64,000 nucleotides of DNA from Aulostomus chinensis (taxonomy: Eukaryota > Chordata > Actinopteri > Syngnathiformes > Aulostomidae). The notes below the pieces were generated by a model. The model searched no databases. It saw nothing but the letters and a program-made list of their open reading frames with translations, and had not been told where the DNA came from. Numbering within the stretch: the stretch's first letter is position 1; every line of letters begins with the position of its first letter. Shown piece after piece: positions 12,939-23,229 of this stretch. The stretch is taken from assembly GCA_037954235.1 (NCBI GenBank), contig JBBMOA010000017.1:2487501-2551500 (forward strand), in the 5' to 3' direction. A program made the position numbers and the translations under genes.

Positions 12939-14139
12939 TTTATGCAAACATCAATTGTCAGAGAGGAGACACACACAGAAAGCAGGAATTTGTCAGAGCT
13001 TCTACCCTGACGTGGAAGGAACTTAGCGGAGTTTTCCCATGATGCTCCACTGCAGAGCAGAGGGGTGTGTCAGCAATGGGAGCTTGAGAGAGTTACCTCA
13101 GGACAACTGATGTTCTCATATGCCAGAACATCCTCCACATTCAATGTCTACTCCACCCAACAGTCGGTTAGAGACACTTGCAGTGGGCTTGGAGGTTTGC
13201 AGCTCCCTCAGGACGGAGGCGCCCACCATCTCAGATGTTAGCGTAGCATCGGCGTAGCCACAGAAGTGGAAGCTATTCATCTCCACATACATGCCAGTTG
13301 GCAGAAATGTGGAACGGGGGAGGGACTTGTCAAGGGTGTTGATTGGCATTTAAATCAGCCAATGGCTGTGAATGTGTCCTTGCACCAGAGACTCAAACAA
13401 GCTGCTGCTGTTTAGATCCGCGAGGAACCACACACACATTTTCCTTCTCCAGGTTCTTTACAGGAGACGAAATCATGAACTTGAACATTGGAGATGTTCC
13501 TAAATAATCTTTCTCTGATTATGAAATTCCTCTTTTCCATAAATTACTTGAGGGGAACTTGTCAGTTTGGTTATTTGGGGACATAAACACTTTTCTTAAA
13601 TTCTCCTACAGTTTTAGTGGGAATGGTGAACATAACATAGCCTTGTAACGTTCCCACGGTTCTTCAGGGGTCAGGGTGACGTTATTTGCCAGATGTTGAG
13701 GGAACATCTAGGGGCACATAAAGAACATCCCCTCCCAGCTCTGAGGATGTTCCCACGAGATATTGAGGAGGTTCTTCTGTCACTGCTCTCACACACGTTC
13801 CTTTCCACTACTGTCGACTTGGGATCCTCTCCAGCGCACTTTGTAAATATCTTAAAAACTACAAATGATCAAAACTACATATCCCAGTACAGCTGGAAGC
13901 TCTCTGCTCATTTTCACAATCTTGAAGAGGTAAAAGCGGTTGGCCTGTGTGATGTCACATTCAGTGCTAAGTTAGCGAGCGTTAGCTCACTATGGTAACA
14001 TTAGAGACCTTTAGAGAACTAAAGTTCCCAGGCTGTCAGCAGCGGGTCAGCCGGTTCTCATAGACGCCAGGATTCAGCTCGGAGCAGTCAAGCTGATCCT
14101 GTGGATCTTTGACGGGTTCAACTGGATTTGAGGTCGTCC

Positions 14140-14556
14140 ACAGCGGCGTCATACAATGTCATCCACAGCATCATCCACAGTCGTCCAGCGTCGTCCAACA
14201 ATGTTCTCCACCGCATTGTCCACCAGCGTCGTCCACAGCGTCGTCCACCAGCGTCGTCCACAGTGTCGTCCAACAATGTCGTCCACAGTGTCGTCCACAG
14301 CGTCGTCCAACAATATCGTCCAACGATGTCGTCCACGGCGTCGTCCAACAATGTCGTCCAACAATGTCGTCCACAGCGTCGGCCACCAGCGTCGTCCACA
14401 GTGTCATCCACAGCGTCATCCACAGCGTCGTCCAGCATCGTCCAACAATGTTGTCCACCAGCGTCGTCCAACAATCTCGTCCACAGTGTCATCCACAGCG
14501 TCATCCAGCATCATCCAACAATGTTGTCCACCAGCGTTGTCCAACAATGTCGTCCA
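14140..14556. repeat. 12/13-bp GTCGTCCA minisatellite
   Basis: About 34 short units sharing GTCGTCCA or GTCATCCA, with three alternating endings: CAGC, CCAGC and ACAAT. The unit mix is irregular, so frames stay open on both strands for up to about 150 codons. No gene is inferred. Confidence 0.93.
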
Positions 14557-15864
14557 CTTCTCAGGGCTTGATTTCACTTTAGCAAAGTTAACAAAAAAGC
14601 TCACCTCCCTCCAACCTCTCCGGTCGTTGGCGTCACTGCTCCAACATTTAACCACGATGAACTCCAGGTTAAAAAAAAAGCTTTAAACAAAAAGAGGAAG
14701 ATCTGAAATGTCAGCATCGGAATCAACGGAGCGCCGCTGTCTGAGTGTGGGACCTCAGTACGGTCAGCTAAACGCCTTCTGACGGCCCAGGAGCCTCCTC
14801 GTGTTGTGACTCTGCCTTCGATGAACCCTTGATCTCTGACCCTTCTAGAACTGTCCGTCATTCTGCGGGTAAACAAAACCAAACGTGTTCATTAATTCCT
14901 CATTACTTCATGAAGAAGTTTTGATTTTCCTGCATGACTTCTCTGTGAATTCAGAAAACACGAAACCAAAGATTAACGACAGCAGAACAACCCAAAACCT
15001 CCGTCATAAACTCTCTGAACACTGTGAGTCCACTCTGGTTCTTCCAGGAGGTTCTGCTGGTCACACAGAACCAGAACTCTGGTAGGAGGGTCGATTTTAG
15101 GAGTGTTTAGAAGACTTGGACGGACGATGAGTTTGAGGATCTGTAAAATTAGGTTTTTGTGTCATTTCGCTTGTGTTCATCATCCATTGGCTTGTTTTCC
15201 AAAAATCTGGATTCACCAGAAAAATCATACAGAAGAAGATGAAACATCCACTTGTGAGCGACTGATCAGCAACTTCCACTTTGAGTGACACGTCACTTTA
15301 ACGGTGAAGCTGTCAGTACGCGGAACTCTGAGGACCTGTGGCTGAGCCCTGCGTCTCCACACCTCCTGAGACTGCAGCAGCCTCAAATGTGTATCTCTGC
15401 TTTCTTAATCAGGCATGTGGTCACAGCAGATACAGCTTTTTTCCAAACAGTGACGTCTTGCGGAACAAAGGATAATTTGTGGTGTGTGGGACCAGACAGG
15501 CGGAGCGGCCGGAGACATGAGCTGCTGAGGAGGAAGCAACACTTACCTGCTGTGCAGGTGAGATCAGAGCCACTCGGTGACTCACCTGAGTTGACACAAC
15601 AAACCCTGAACAAACACTTGCAGTGAAGCAAAATCCTGTGAGACCGGGAGGACAAAGTTTGGTGGTGAGAGGCAGCTGAGACGTGACGACACCAGTAGAT
15701 TATTGAGGAGGGATGACGCAGCAGCGGCAGCGGTGGCAGCAGTGCCAGCACATCCGGCGGACTGCCAGGGGCGAGTCATCTGGGCCATGGGGAGCTGGCG
15801 AGGGCCGCCTTGTCACACGGCACATAGGGGATTAGGAAGAAAGAGAAAAGGCAGTGCCAGCATT

Positions 15865-15866
<2 letters not shown>

Positions 15867-15937
<71 letters not shown>
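15867..15937. repeat. (CA)n microsatellite
   Basis: Pure CA run of about 35 units. Confidence 0.97.
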
Positions 15938-15938
<1 letters not shown>

Positions 15939-16138
15939 AGGGAAGATTAAGATATCGAGGCAGGATGAGGCCAAAACAGATTTTTGCAAAGAATTTTGTT
16001 CATTTATCTGATTACAAAAAGCAAAACAGGCTCCTGTGGAAACATTTGTCGCTTTCAGAGCTCTCACTTTCGAGAAAATGGATATTAATACGGCAGTTCT
16101 ACCCCTGCTGCGTCTTAGCACACAGACAGCTGTCACTG

Positions 16139-16140
<2 letters not shown>

Positions 16141-16187
<47 letters not shown>

Positions 16188-16189
16188 GG
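16141..16189. repeat. (GT)n microsatellite
   Basis: GT run about 200 bp from the 15867 CA run, so the two tracts are complementary and could pair as an imperfect inverted repeat. Confidence 0.95.
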
Positions 16190-16302
16190 TTGTATAAGCC
16201 ACACTCAGCTCAAAACAAGTTCAGCAAAGAGCTTTTCTACAATCTCCAAATGGTGGAATTGTCTGATGGCTGTCCGCGTTTGGCATGAACAGGCACCAGA
16301 CC

Positions 16303-16345
16303 GCAACGCTAACATGCTAATCAATGCTAATGCTAATGCTAATGA
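16303..16345. repeat. short (GCTAAT)n repeat
   Basis: AACGCTAACATGCTAATCAA followed by three GCTAAT units. Confidence 0.7.
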
Positions 16346-17599
16346 GGTATTGTAAAAGGCGGCTCTGTAGATTCAGAGGCCAGTGAGAGCCCCGTCACCA
16401 TGCTTGACACTCTGGAAGTGTTTGTTGCACCCCGAGGAGCATCCAGGCATAAACATGGCCCGTTGCTCATGATTTATACTGGGTTGTGCGCTCTCAGGTG
16501 AAACCTCTGACGCCTGCTGTGCTTCCACGTAGTCTTTAGCCATCAGCTGATTCCAGTTCCCAGACAGGGTGGCGTATCAGGGTCTGGCGTCTGTGGGAGG
16601 CCTGCGTAGGAACAGACACACACTCAAGTCCACAGCAACATGAGGAGGGCAGCACTTCATCAGCTGGAGCTGCATCCATCACCGGCTGAATGAATGGCAG
16701 GCCGACCGGGGGCCGACTGCATGTGGGGGGCCGCACACACGGGGAGGGAGAGCTGAAGGAACCCAGCTGATGGGTCAGGTCTTTGAGCCTTGAGCACCAA
16801 ACTCACCTGTAAAGTAGAGATGATGACTCAAACACGAGTGACGAGTGGCGTGAGGCTGTGTGACATCAGCAGGAGACGAGCGATGGAAGTTCATCACTTA
16901 GTACAAGTACAAAGTCATGACTGATTTCATGTACATTTACTGTGAAGCAACGACACCAGGGGCCCCTAAACGTTTCCCCTTGGTGCATCTAAACTCCAAC
17001 TACCTGATGACCCTGCTACTATTTCTATTGCTAGTAGTAGTACTACTACTTCTAAAACTACTACTACTAATAAGAATATTAATAATAATGGTGAATATTG
17101 TATTGTTAACCTGTTGTTTGCCTATGGAGCTGTTTTACTGACGTACAAAGTTTTTTACAATTAATTATTAATTAACACGATGATGACAAATATTTACTTT
17201 TACGTTTTTTTTTTATTTTATCAAACTTCATGGGCCTGTAAACCGGCCAGTTCTTATTTTATTATGGTGAAAAAAAATTGTTGATACAAGAGCATCTGGT
17301 GTGAAAGGGCCTCCTTTTTAATCTTGAATGATAAAATAACAATCATTATTATTGTGGCAGACACACCTGGGACTTCCTCAGTGGATCTGATTGGTTGAGC
17401 TTTAATAGTTGGCCAGAATAACCACGCCTCCTGACAGCGTCTCAACAGGCTCCAGCTGAAGTCTCAGTGTTAGCCGCCATGTTAGCATGGAGCCTGACTG
17501 CTTCCGCCGCCTGGTGACGTCAAATGACGAGCCTCAAGGTGCTGCTTTGTCAGTTCAGTGTCACCGTCATCGTCAAGTCATCGCGTGACGGCATGTCGG

Positions 17600-17745
17600 A
17601 GGTGTTGTGACGTCACGAGGTGCGTCATTTCCGGTCGGCAAGCATAAGTAAACGTACGAAATCAAAACTTCCGGAGGTTGCTTTCAAGTTGTTGACGAGC
17701 AGACGCAAAAACTTGATCGACAAACCTGCTTTCCTCGCTCTGACC
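17600..17745 (+). promoter_or_regulatory. TATA-less promoter candidate with CRE and ETS sites
   Basis: A perfect cAMP-response element TGACGTCA lies at 17608-17615. An ETS-type ATTTCCGG follows about 10 bp later and a perfect ACTTCCGG (CCGGAAGT on the other strand) is at 17667-17674. The block is CpG-containing and no TATA box is present. This combination is typical of housekeeping promoters. It sits directly upstream of the ATG at 17746, which is followed by a splice donor. The pairing of promoter and first exon is inference. Confidence 0.55.
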
Positions 17746-17754
17746 ATGGCAAAG
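17746..17754 (+). CDS. candidate coding exon 1 of an unrecognised gene (M-A-K)
   Basis: ATGGCAAAG is followed at once by a GTGAGC donor and preceded by a favourable ACC context and by CRE/ETS promoter motifs. The reading ends in phase 0. The next candidate exon, at 19363, also starts in phase 0. The intron between them contains the 23-copy 29-bp minisatellite. I do not recognise the protein. Confidence 0.4.
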
Positions 17755-18312
17755 GTGAGCTTTCCCTCCGTGAATGGGTTCTGTTATTGTTCCGTCATCA
17801 GGTCCTAACTGCTGTGCTCTTTGGTAGCGTTTTGCTGGTGATGTTCAGGACGGAAGCGCATTCTTTTCTGTTTGGAGTGGTAGCACGAGTTTTCAGACAG
17901 TAATACTGAAGTATTTATACATTAATATGATATGACACAGTATTAACAGGTACTGAAGCGACTAATGACATCACTTTATGGTTAAAGGGCCGCCAACATG
18001 CAGCTGAGATGCTAAATTCAAGCTAACAGGTTAGCCGTTGATGTGTGGAATCTGAGTTTCAGTGAGTTGATGGGTCTTTGTGACACCGTCCAAACTGAAA
18101 TATTAATATTTTTGTCCACATTTGCTGTTGTCGCTCGTTAATCGTGAAAATCTCGGTAGCTTTTGTCTTGTGCGGATCAATAAAGTTGGAATCATTTTGA
18201 ATCGCAGGTCCTGTAAGTCGTTCTTGTTGATTGCTGGCTGTAACTTCATGATGCAAAAACTCTTTGACTGGAGAACTACAGTTGGTGTGTTGGTCCTAAA
18301 TGTGCACTGCAC

Positions 18313-18979
18313 CGAGTACACGCATGTTGCCTGTCCTCCACCGAGTACACGCATGTTGCCTGTCCTCCACCGCGTACACGCATGTTGCCTGTCCTCCACC
18401 GCGTACACGCATGTTGCCTGTCCTCCACCGAGTACACGCATGTTGCCTGTCCTCCACCGCGTACACGCATGTTGCCTGTCCTCCACCGCGTACACGCATG
18501 TTGCCTGTCCTCCACCGAGTACACGCATGTTGCCTGTCCTCCACCGCGTACACGCATGTTGCCTGTCCTCCACCGCGTACACGCATGTTGCCTGTCCTCC
18601 ACCGAGTACACGCATGTTGCCTGTCCTCCACCGAGTACACGCATGTTGCCTGTCCTCCACCGCGTACACGCATGTTGCCTGTCCTCCACCTGGTACACGC
18701 ATGTTGCCTGTCCTCCACCGCGTACACGCATGTTGCCTGTCCTCCACCGCGTACACGCATGTTGCCTGTCCTCCACCGCGTACACGCATGTTACCTGTCC
18801 TCCACCGAGTACACGCATGTTACCTGTCCTCCACCGAGTACACGCATGTTGCCTGTCCTCCACCGAGTACACGCATGTTGCCTGTCCTCCACCGCGTACA
18901 CGCATGTTGCCTGTCCTCCACCTGGTACACGCATGTTGCCTGTCCTCCACCGAGTACACGCATGTTGCCTGTCCTCCAC
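18313..18979. repeat. 29-bp minisatellite, exactly 23 copies
   Basis: The unit CGNGTACACGCATGTTGCCT plus GTCCTCCAC repeats 23 times over 667 bp with no length change in any unit. Variation is almost confined to the first four bases (CGAG, CGCG or CTGG) and one G/A site (GTTGCC or GTTACC). Because 29 is not a multiple of three and the unit has no stop in most frames, long overlapping open frames arise on both strands; these are artefacts of the repeat. It lies in the presumed first intron of the candidate gene starting at 17746. Confidence 0.97.
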
Positions 18980-19362
18980 CTGTGCTGTCACACGCCTGCT
19001 GCATCAGGACTCAACACTTCATGGGAATTCACAGCCAATCACAAGATCTCCTGCTGCAGTTTTCAAATCCCAACAAGTTCAATGTTTGTTGGAGGTTCAC
19101 TGAGGGAGAAAATCCCGTTTTAAATGAAATCTGGCGGCGCCGCTGCCTTCACGTCCTGGTCTCAGTCTCTGTTCCAACAGCAGCAGTCTGGCCAGTTTGG
19201 ACAGGAGGAAGCAACACGGCTGGTAGCGTGTTACTTTGGACACGTTAGCAGTTTGGCCTGAAAGCACTTGAGAACATTTCCATGCTGCTCTGCTCTCTGT
19301 ATTGATTATTGATTACTGAAGTCTTTCAGCTGATCTGGGAGTGTTTGTGTCTCGTCTTCCAG

Positions 19363-19410
19363 TGTGTGGAGTTCGTCTTGTTCCAGGACGTGAGGCTCTT
19401 CTTCAGGAAG
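19363..19410 (+). CDS. candidate coding exon 2 of an unrecognised gene
   Basis: A strong acceptor (pyrimidine-rich GTCTCGTCTTCCAG) opens a 48-bp exon encoding CVEFVLFQDVRLFFRK and closing at AAG|GTTGGT. Both ends are phase 0. The peptide is compact, hydrophobic/basic and free of repeats, unlike the surrounding sequence. No family recognised. Confidence 0.45.
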
Positions 19411-19531
19411 GTTGGTGAAGGTTGCTGGTTCGAGTCCACTTGGATTCCTTCTGGGTGCTTTGGTCCAACAGTTGAAGCGTCTTCATGAGTCGTGTGTCAG
19501 TAGTTGGACGGTCAAGTTTCTGTCTTCACAG

Positions 19532-19600
19532 CGTCTCTTCTGGAGGAATCAGCTGGATCCAGACCCCAGCGGAGAGCAGCGCCGGCTGACCCGCAGGAGG
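19532..19600 (+). CDS. candidate coding exon 3 of an unrecognised gene
   Basis: The acceptor TTTCTGTCTTCACAG precedes a 69-bp exon that starts RLFWRNQLDPDPSGEQRR and ends in Arg residues before a GTACGT donor, again phase 0 at both ends. Three consecutive short exons with good sites and one shared phase are unlikely by chance, which is the main support for a real gene here. Confidence 0.45.
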
Positions 19601-19707
19601 GTACGTCCCTGTTGGCTCTGAGTCCAGCTTCATGTCAGTTCAGGTGTCAGTTCAGGTGTCATGGAGGCGGCGCAGCAGCGTGACGCTGGGTTTGTTTCTG
19701 TGCTCAG

Positions 19708-19785
19708 TTTTACAGGTGGTCGACGCTCCTGGTGCCACACGAGAGGGTCATCCTGAGGAGGGTCCCCCCGCTGACCAGCAACGCC
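19708..19785 (+). CDS. candidate exon 4 (start) of an unrecognised gene; 3' limit unclear
   Basis: Acceptor TTTGTTTCTGTGCTCAG leads into FYRWSTLLVPHERVILRRVP. This frame stays open for another 840 bp only because it enters a C/T-only repeat tract that codes Pro/Ser/Arg-rich sequence. An alternative acceptor 8 bp on (exon from 19716) gives a different frame that stops at about 19829. I mark only the non-repetitive start. Whether the protein really continues into the tract, or splices on to a site such as CCCTAG at about 20998, cannot be decided here. Confidence 0.35.
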
Positions 19786-20999
19786 CCCAGCTCCCCCCCC
19801 TCCTCCCCCCACCCCCTGGGCCCCCATAGCTCCCGTCCTCGTCCTCTCTCTCCCCTGTCCCCTTTCTCCCCCTCCTCCTCTCCCCACCCCCTGGGCCCCC
19901 GTAGGTCCTGTCGCCGTCCTCGTCGTCTCTCTCCCCTGTCCCCTTTCTCTCCCTCCTCCTCCCCCCACCCCCTGGGCCCCCGTAGCTCCCGTCCTCGTCC
20001 TCTCTCTCCCCTGTCCCCTTTCCCTCCCTCCTCCTCCCCCCACCCCCTGGGCCCCCGTAGATCCCGTCCTCGTCCTCGTCCTCTCTCTCCCCTGTCCCCT
20101 TTCTCTTCCTCCTCCTCCCCCCACCCCCTGGGCCCCGGTAGGTCCCGTCCTCGTCCTCGTCCTCTCTCTCCCCTGTCCCCTTTCTCCCCCTCCCCCTCCC
20201 CCCACTCCCTGACTCCCCGTAGTTACCAACCTCTTCCCCCTCCTCTCTCTCCCCTGTCCCCTGACTTTCCATCCTTGTCTTCCTCCTCCTCCTCTTCTTC
20301 CTCCCCCTCCTCCCCCATCTCCCTGACATCCCGTAATTACCAACCTATTCCCCCTCCTCTCTCTCCCCTGTCCCCTGACTTTCCATCCTTGTCTTCCTCT
20401 TCCTCTTCTTCCTCCTCATCCCCCTCCTCCCCCTCCTCTTCCTCCTCCTCTTCCTCCCCCTCCTCCCCCATCTCCCTGGCATCCCATAATTACCAACCTA
20501 TTCCCCCTCCTCTCTCTCCCCTGTCCCCTGACTTTCCATCCTTGTCTTCCTCCTCCTCCTCTCTGTCCTCTCCTTTCTTTCCATCCTTATCGTCTTCCCC
20601 CTCCTCCTCCTCCTCCCCCACTCATTGACTCCCCTTACTTCACGTCCTCTCTCTCCCTAGTCCCCTTTCTCCCCCATCCCTCCCCCGACTCCCTAACATC
20701 CCATTGTTACCTTCCTCCTCCTCTCCGTCCCCTGACCCTTCCTTTTCATCCTTTTCATCCTCCCTCTGCTCTTCTTCCTCCTTCTCCTGCCACCTCCTCT
20801 GTCCCCTCCCTCCCCCTGCCTCCTCCTCTGTCCCCCTCCCTCCTCTGCTCCCTCCCTCCCCCCCTCTCCCCCTCCCTCTGTCTCCCTCCCTCCCCCTCTG
20901 TCCCCCTCCCTCCTCTGCCCCCTCCCTCCCCCCTCCCTCCTCCTCTGTCCCCCTCCCTCCTCCTCTGTCCCCCTCCCTCCTCCTCTGTCCCCCTAGTTT
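19783..20999. repeat. 1.2-kb polypyrimidine tract with nested tandem units
   Basis: The plus strand is almost entirely C and T for about 1.2 kb. The first half holds about five units of roughly 90-105 bp anchored by CACCCCCTGGGCCCC; the second holds about three longer units anchored by TAATTACCAACCTATTCCCC or its variants plus CTGACTTTCCATCCTTGTCT; the last part is CTCCCTCC runs. Such tracts can form intramolecular triplexes (H-DNA). It lies within or just after the candidate gene starting at 17746. Confidence 0.93.
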
Positions 21000-21099
21000 A
21001 GAGCAGCAGCAGGGATGTGCTACTCCAGCAGATGGACACGTCCAGGATTTCAGAGAAGTCCTCTTTTGTTTCGTGTGATTCAAATTCATTCAGATGAAC

Positions 21100-21860
21100 T
21101 TTGCTTTCCTGCACTTGACCTTCCTTTCATTTGATTGGAGTCTTAAATATATTGAGAGTAGAGTCAGCAGCTCAGTTAGAGGATGAGGAACAGGTCCTGT
21201 GTTTGGAGTGGGGGAGCCGCTACACATCATCACATAGAGTTTAATCAAGGAATGATAAATACATGATGATGATAATAATATTAATAATGATATTATCATA
21301 ATAATGATAGAAGGTTGGGGCGTGGACATGTTTCCAAAGCAAAGTGAAGGCTGGATGAACCCTACTGGTCCCCTTCTTCTAGTCCAGTCTCTCATGTATC
21401 AGTCCAGTGTTTCTGTGCTCCAGCAACAGAAGCTTTGATTTCAATCACATGGAACCGCTGCTGCACTCCTTGGCTCCCCCTAAATTCCCCCCCTCCACCT
21501 CTTGGTAGACAGGGTGGAGCTTTGACTCAGTTTTCCTCAGGAGACCAGGCACAACTAAACTCTGAACAAGTCCTGAACCTCCCCAGATCCAGAAAATGAC
21601 TGAGAGCCATCACGGCAGTAAAAAGCCAGGTTTGAATGCTGACCAGCCTGAACCGCCCCCCCATGGAGTAGAGAGACCTTTAATCAGTGGCCATGTGAGG
21701 CTCTCAGGTGTCTCATAGGAAGCTCTCAGCTTTACAAGCAGAAGAAGAGCACGACATGGAATTATGACCAAAAATGACTTCATAAATCTAGGCTTTTGGT
21801 CGTTGATCAAAATTTAGTTTAAATTAGTTAATTAAACAACAGGCTGCCTCTCAGGGGCTG
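21100..21860. other. no gene recognised
   Basis: Between the pyrimidine tract and the first 125-bp direct repeat I see AT-rich unique sequence, including a short ATGATAATAAT run near 21260-21310, and nothing that resembles an exon. Confidence 0.5.
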
Positions 21861-21867
21861 CTGCTGC

Positions 21868-21992
21868 AGCTTTAGCTTCCAGGTCGAGTCAAAGAGCTGA
21901 AGACGCTGGTAATGGTACTCCTGGTGTACTGGGATGGGGTTCGAGTCCCCGCAGTGTCCTGCTGACTGTTTGGCGTTTACATGGAAGACCAC
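21868..21992. repeat. 125-bp direct repeat, copy 1
   Basis: This block recurs at 23099-23223 with a single visible mismatch (AGGTCG versus ATGTCG). Inside it, 21902-21958 shows a 7-bp closing stem (GACGCTG with CAGTGTC, one G-T pair) and a T-arm-like GGGGTTCGAGTCCCC, resembling a shortened tRNA or tRNA-derived SINE. There is no room for full D and anticodon arms. The two copies flank the Ty3/gypsy fragment but lack LTR-type TG...CA ends. Confidence 0.85.
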
Positions 21993-22349
21993 CACCTCCT
22001 GGATCAGGTCCGCGTGCTCGGCCTCCGTCTGCTACCTTTCACCACAGATCCCAACATTCGCAAGCTGCCAAAGACAAACTTGTTTGTTGGTTGAAGGTTA
22101 ATATTTGACTTCAACTGGAAAAATAGGACCTGTTTATCCTCCGCGTTATCATGACTGATGCTGTGTTGAGTCCTCTCAGGTTGCTGCCCTCTGCCGTCCA
22201 ACCAGCCTGTCAGACACCTGAGTGTGTCGTCTCTCTCTGGAAGTACTGCTGGTCAACTGGAACACTACACTGGAAACAAGATCTAACCAGTATCAGTGGT
22301 ACTGGGATATCCATGATCATATTTGGAGTTAAGATGAAGGTGTAGGATG

Positions 22350-23080
22350 ATTTTCTATAAGGTGCTAGTGAGAGTCGAGGCTGGGGCTGGAGTGAGGATT
22401 TGGGGGTGGAGGGGGTTTGAAAGGTGAGCAAAGTGGACTGGAGGCCGGAGGAAACAGGTTTTAACTGTGAAGCATGAAAGGTGGGGTTAATTCTGGTGTT
22501 GTCCAGGAGGCTGAGTCTGACTACAGTGGGGTTAATGACCTGGTCCACTGGGAATGGACCAGCACCAGGAGGAGCAAGCTGATGGGGGTGTTTACGGCTG
22601 GCAGGTAGCGCTGCTGTCAACCGAGCGAACGGTTTGTAGTTCGGTCCTCACTTCCCCCGTGTTGACGTGTCCTTGAGCATGAAACCGTTCCCCTTATTGC
22701 TTCTGATGAGGAGGTAGCACCTCGTATGGCGGCTCCAACCATGAATGGGTGAATGAGATGACAGTAAAACACTTGGAGTACCGCAAAGGTAGAGGTGCAG
22801 TATAAAAATGAGTCCATTTGCCAGTTACGGGATTCAGTTCTGGTGGATAACCAGATTATTTACTGACCAAGGACCAAGGGGAGGATCTGGTAGGTCAGGC
22901 AGCAACTTACTCACAGGTGTCTTTTCGCCATTCTAGGCCACCAGAAGTGTCTACCTTGCGGGGATTTTTGGGTGATAGGCGCCGGGGTGGCTGGCAGGCG
23001 GGTGAACTGGGAGGTTTGGGCCGACTGCAAGACCTTGGGACGGACAGAGTTGGGGAGCAAAACAATTGGCAGGTCCAGTG
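22350..23080 (-). mobile_element. decayed Ty3/gypsy retrotransposon pol fragment (integrase ends)
   Basis: Read on the minus strand, about 23080-22900 contains a degraded integrase zinc-binding region with the recognisable HFWWPRMAK block followed by paired cysteines, interrupted by a stop. About 22590-22420 contains the C-terminal integrase block GPFPVDQVINPTVVRLSL, followed by INPTFHASQLKPV, typical of Ty3/gypsy pol ends. The catalytic DDE core between them is missing, and there are stops and frame changes, so it is a dead fragment. Flanking 125-bp repeats at 21868 and 23099 mark the block. Confidence 0.75.
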
Positions 23081-23098
23081 CCTGAGTTAGGTTGTTGT

Positions 23099-23223
23099 AG
23101 CTTTAGCTTCCATGTCGAGTCAAAGAGCTGAAGACGCTGGTAATGGTACTCCTGGTGTACTGGGATGGGGTTCGAGTCCCCGCAGTGTCCTGCTGACTGT
23201 TTGGCGTTTACATGGAAGACCAC
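23099..23223. repeat. 125-bp direct repeat, copy 2
   Basis: Partner of 21868-21992, same orientation, one mismatch. The tRNA-like segment is at 23133-23189. Confidence 0.85.
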
Positions 23224-23229
23224 AGTTTC

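Noticed and set aside
14109..14686. Open frames of 150-176 codons rich in Ser/Val/Arg
   Set aside because: They follow the 12/13-bp minisatellite and are present on both strands.
18313..18979. CRISPR-like regular spacing
   Set aside because: Units are contiguous with no spacers, in a vertebrate genome; it is a minisatellite.
18103..19248. Overlapping open frames of up to 333 codons on both strands
   Set aside because: All arise from the 29-bp minisatellite; the peptides are frame-shifted versions of one unit.
19425..19445. GGTTCGAGTCC box B-like motif suggesting a tRNA
   Set aside because: No acceptor stem or box A at the required distances.
19732..20628. 298-codon Pro/Ser-rich plus-strand frame
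   Set aside because: Most of it is the C/T-only tract; only the short non-repetitive start is kept as a candidate exon.
20640..21089. Glu/Gly/Arg-rich minus-strand frame
   Set aside because: Complement of the same C/T tract; low complexity.
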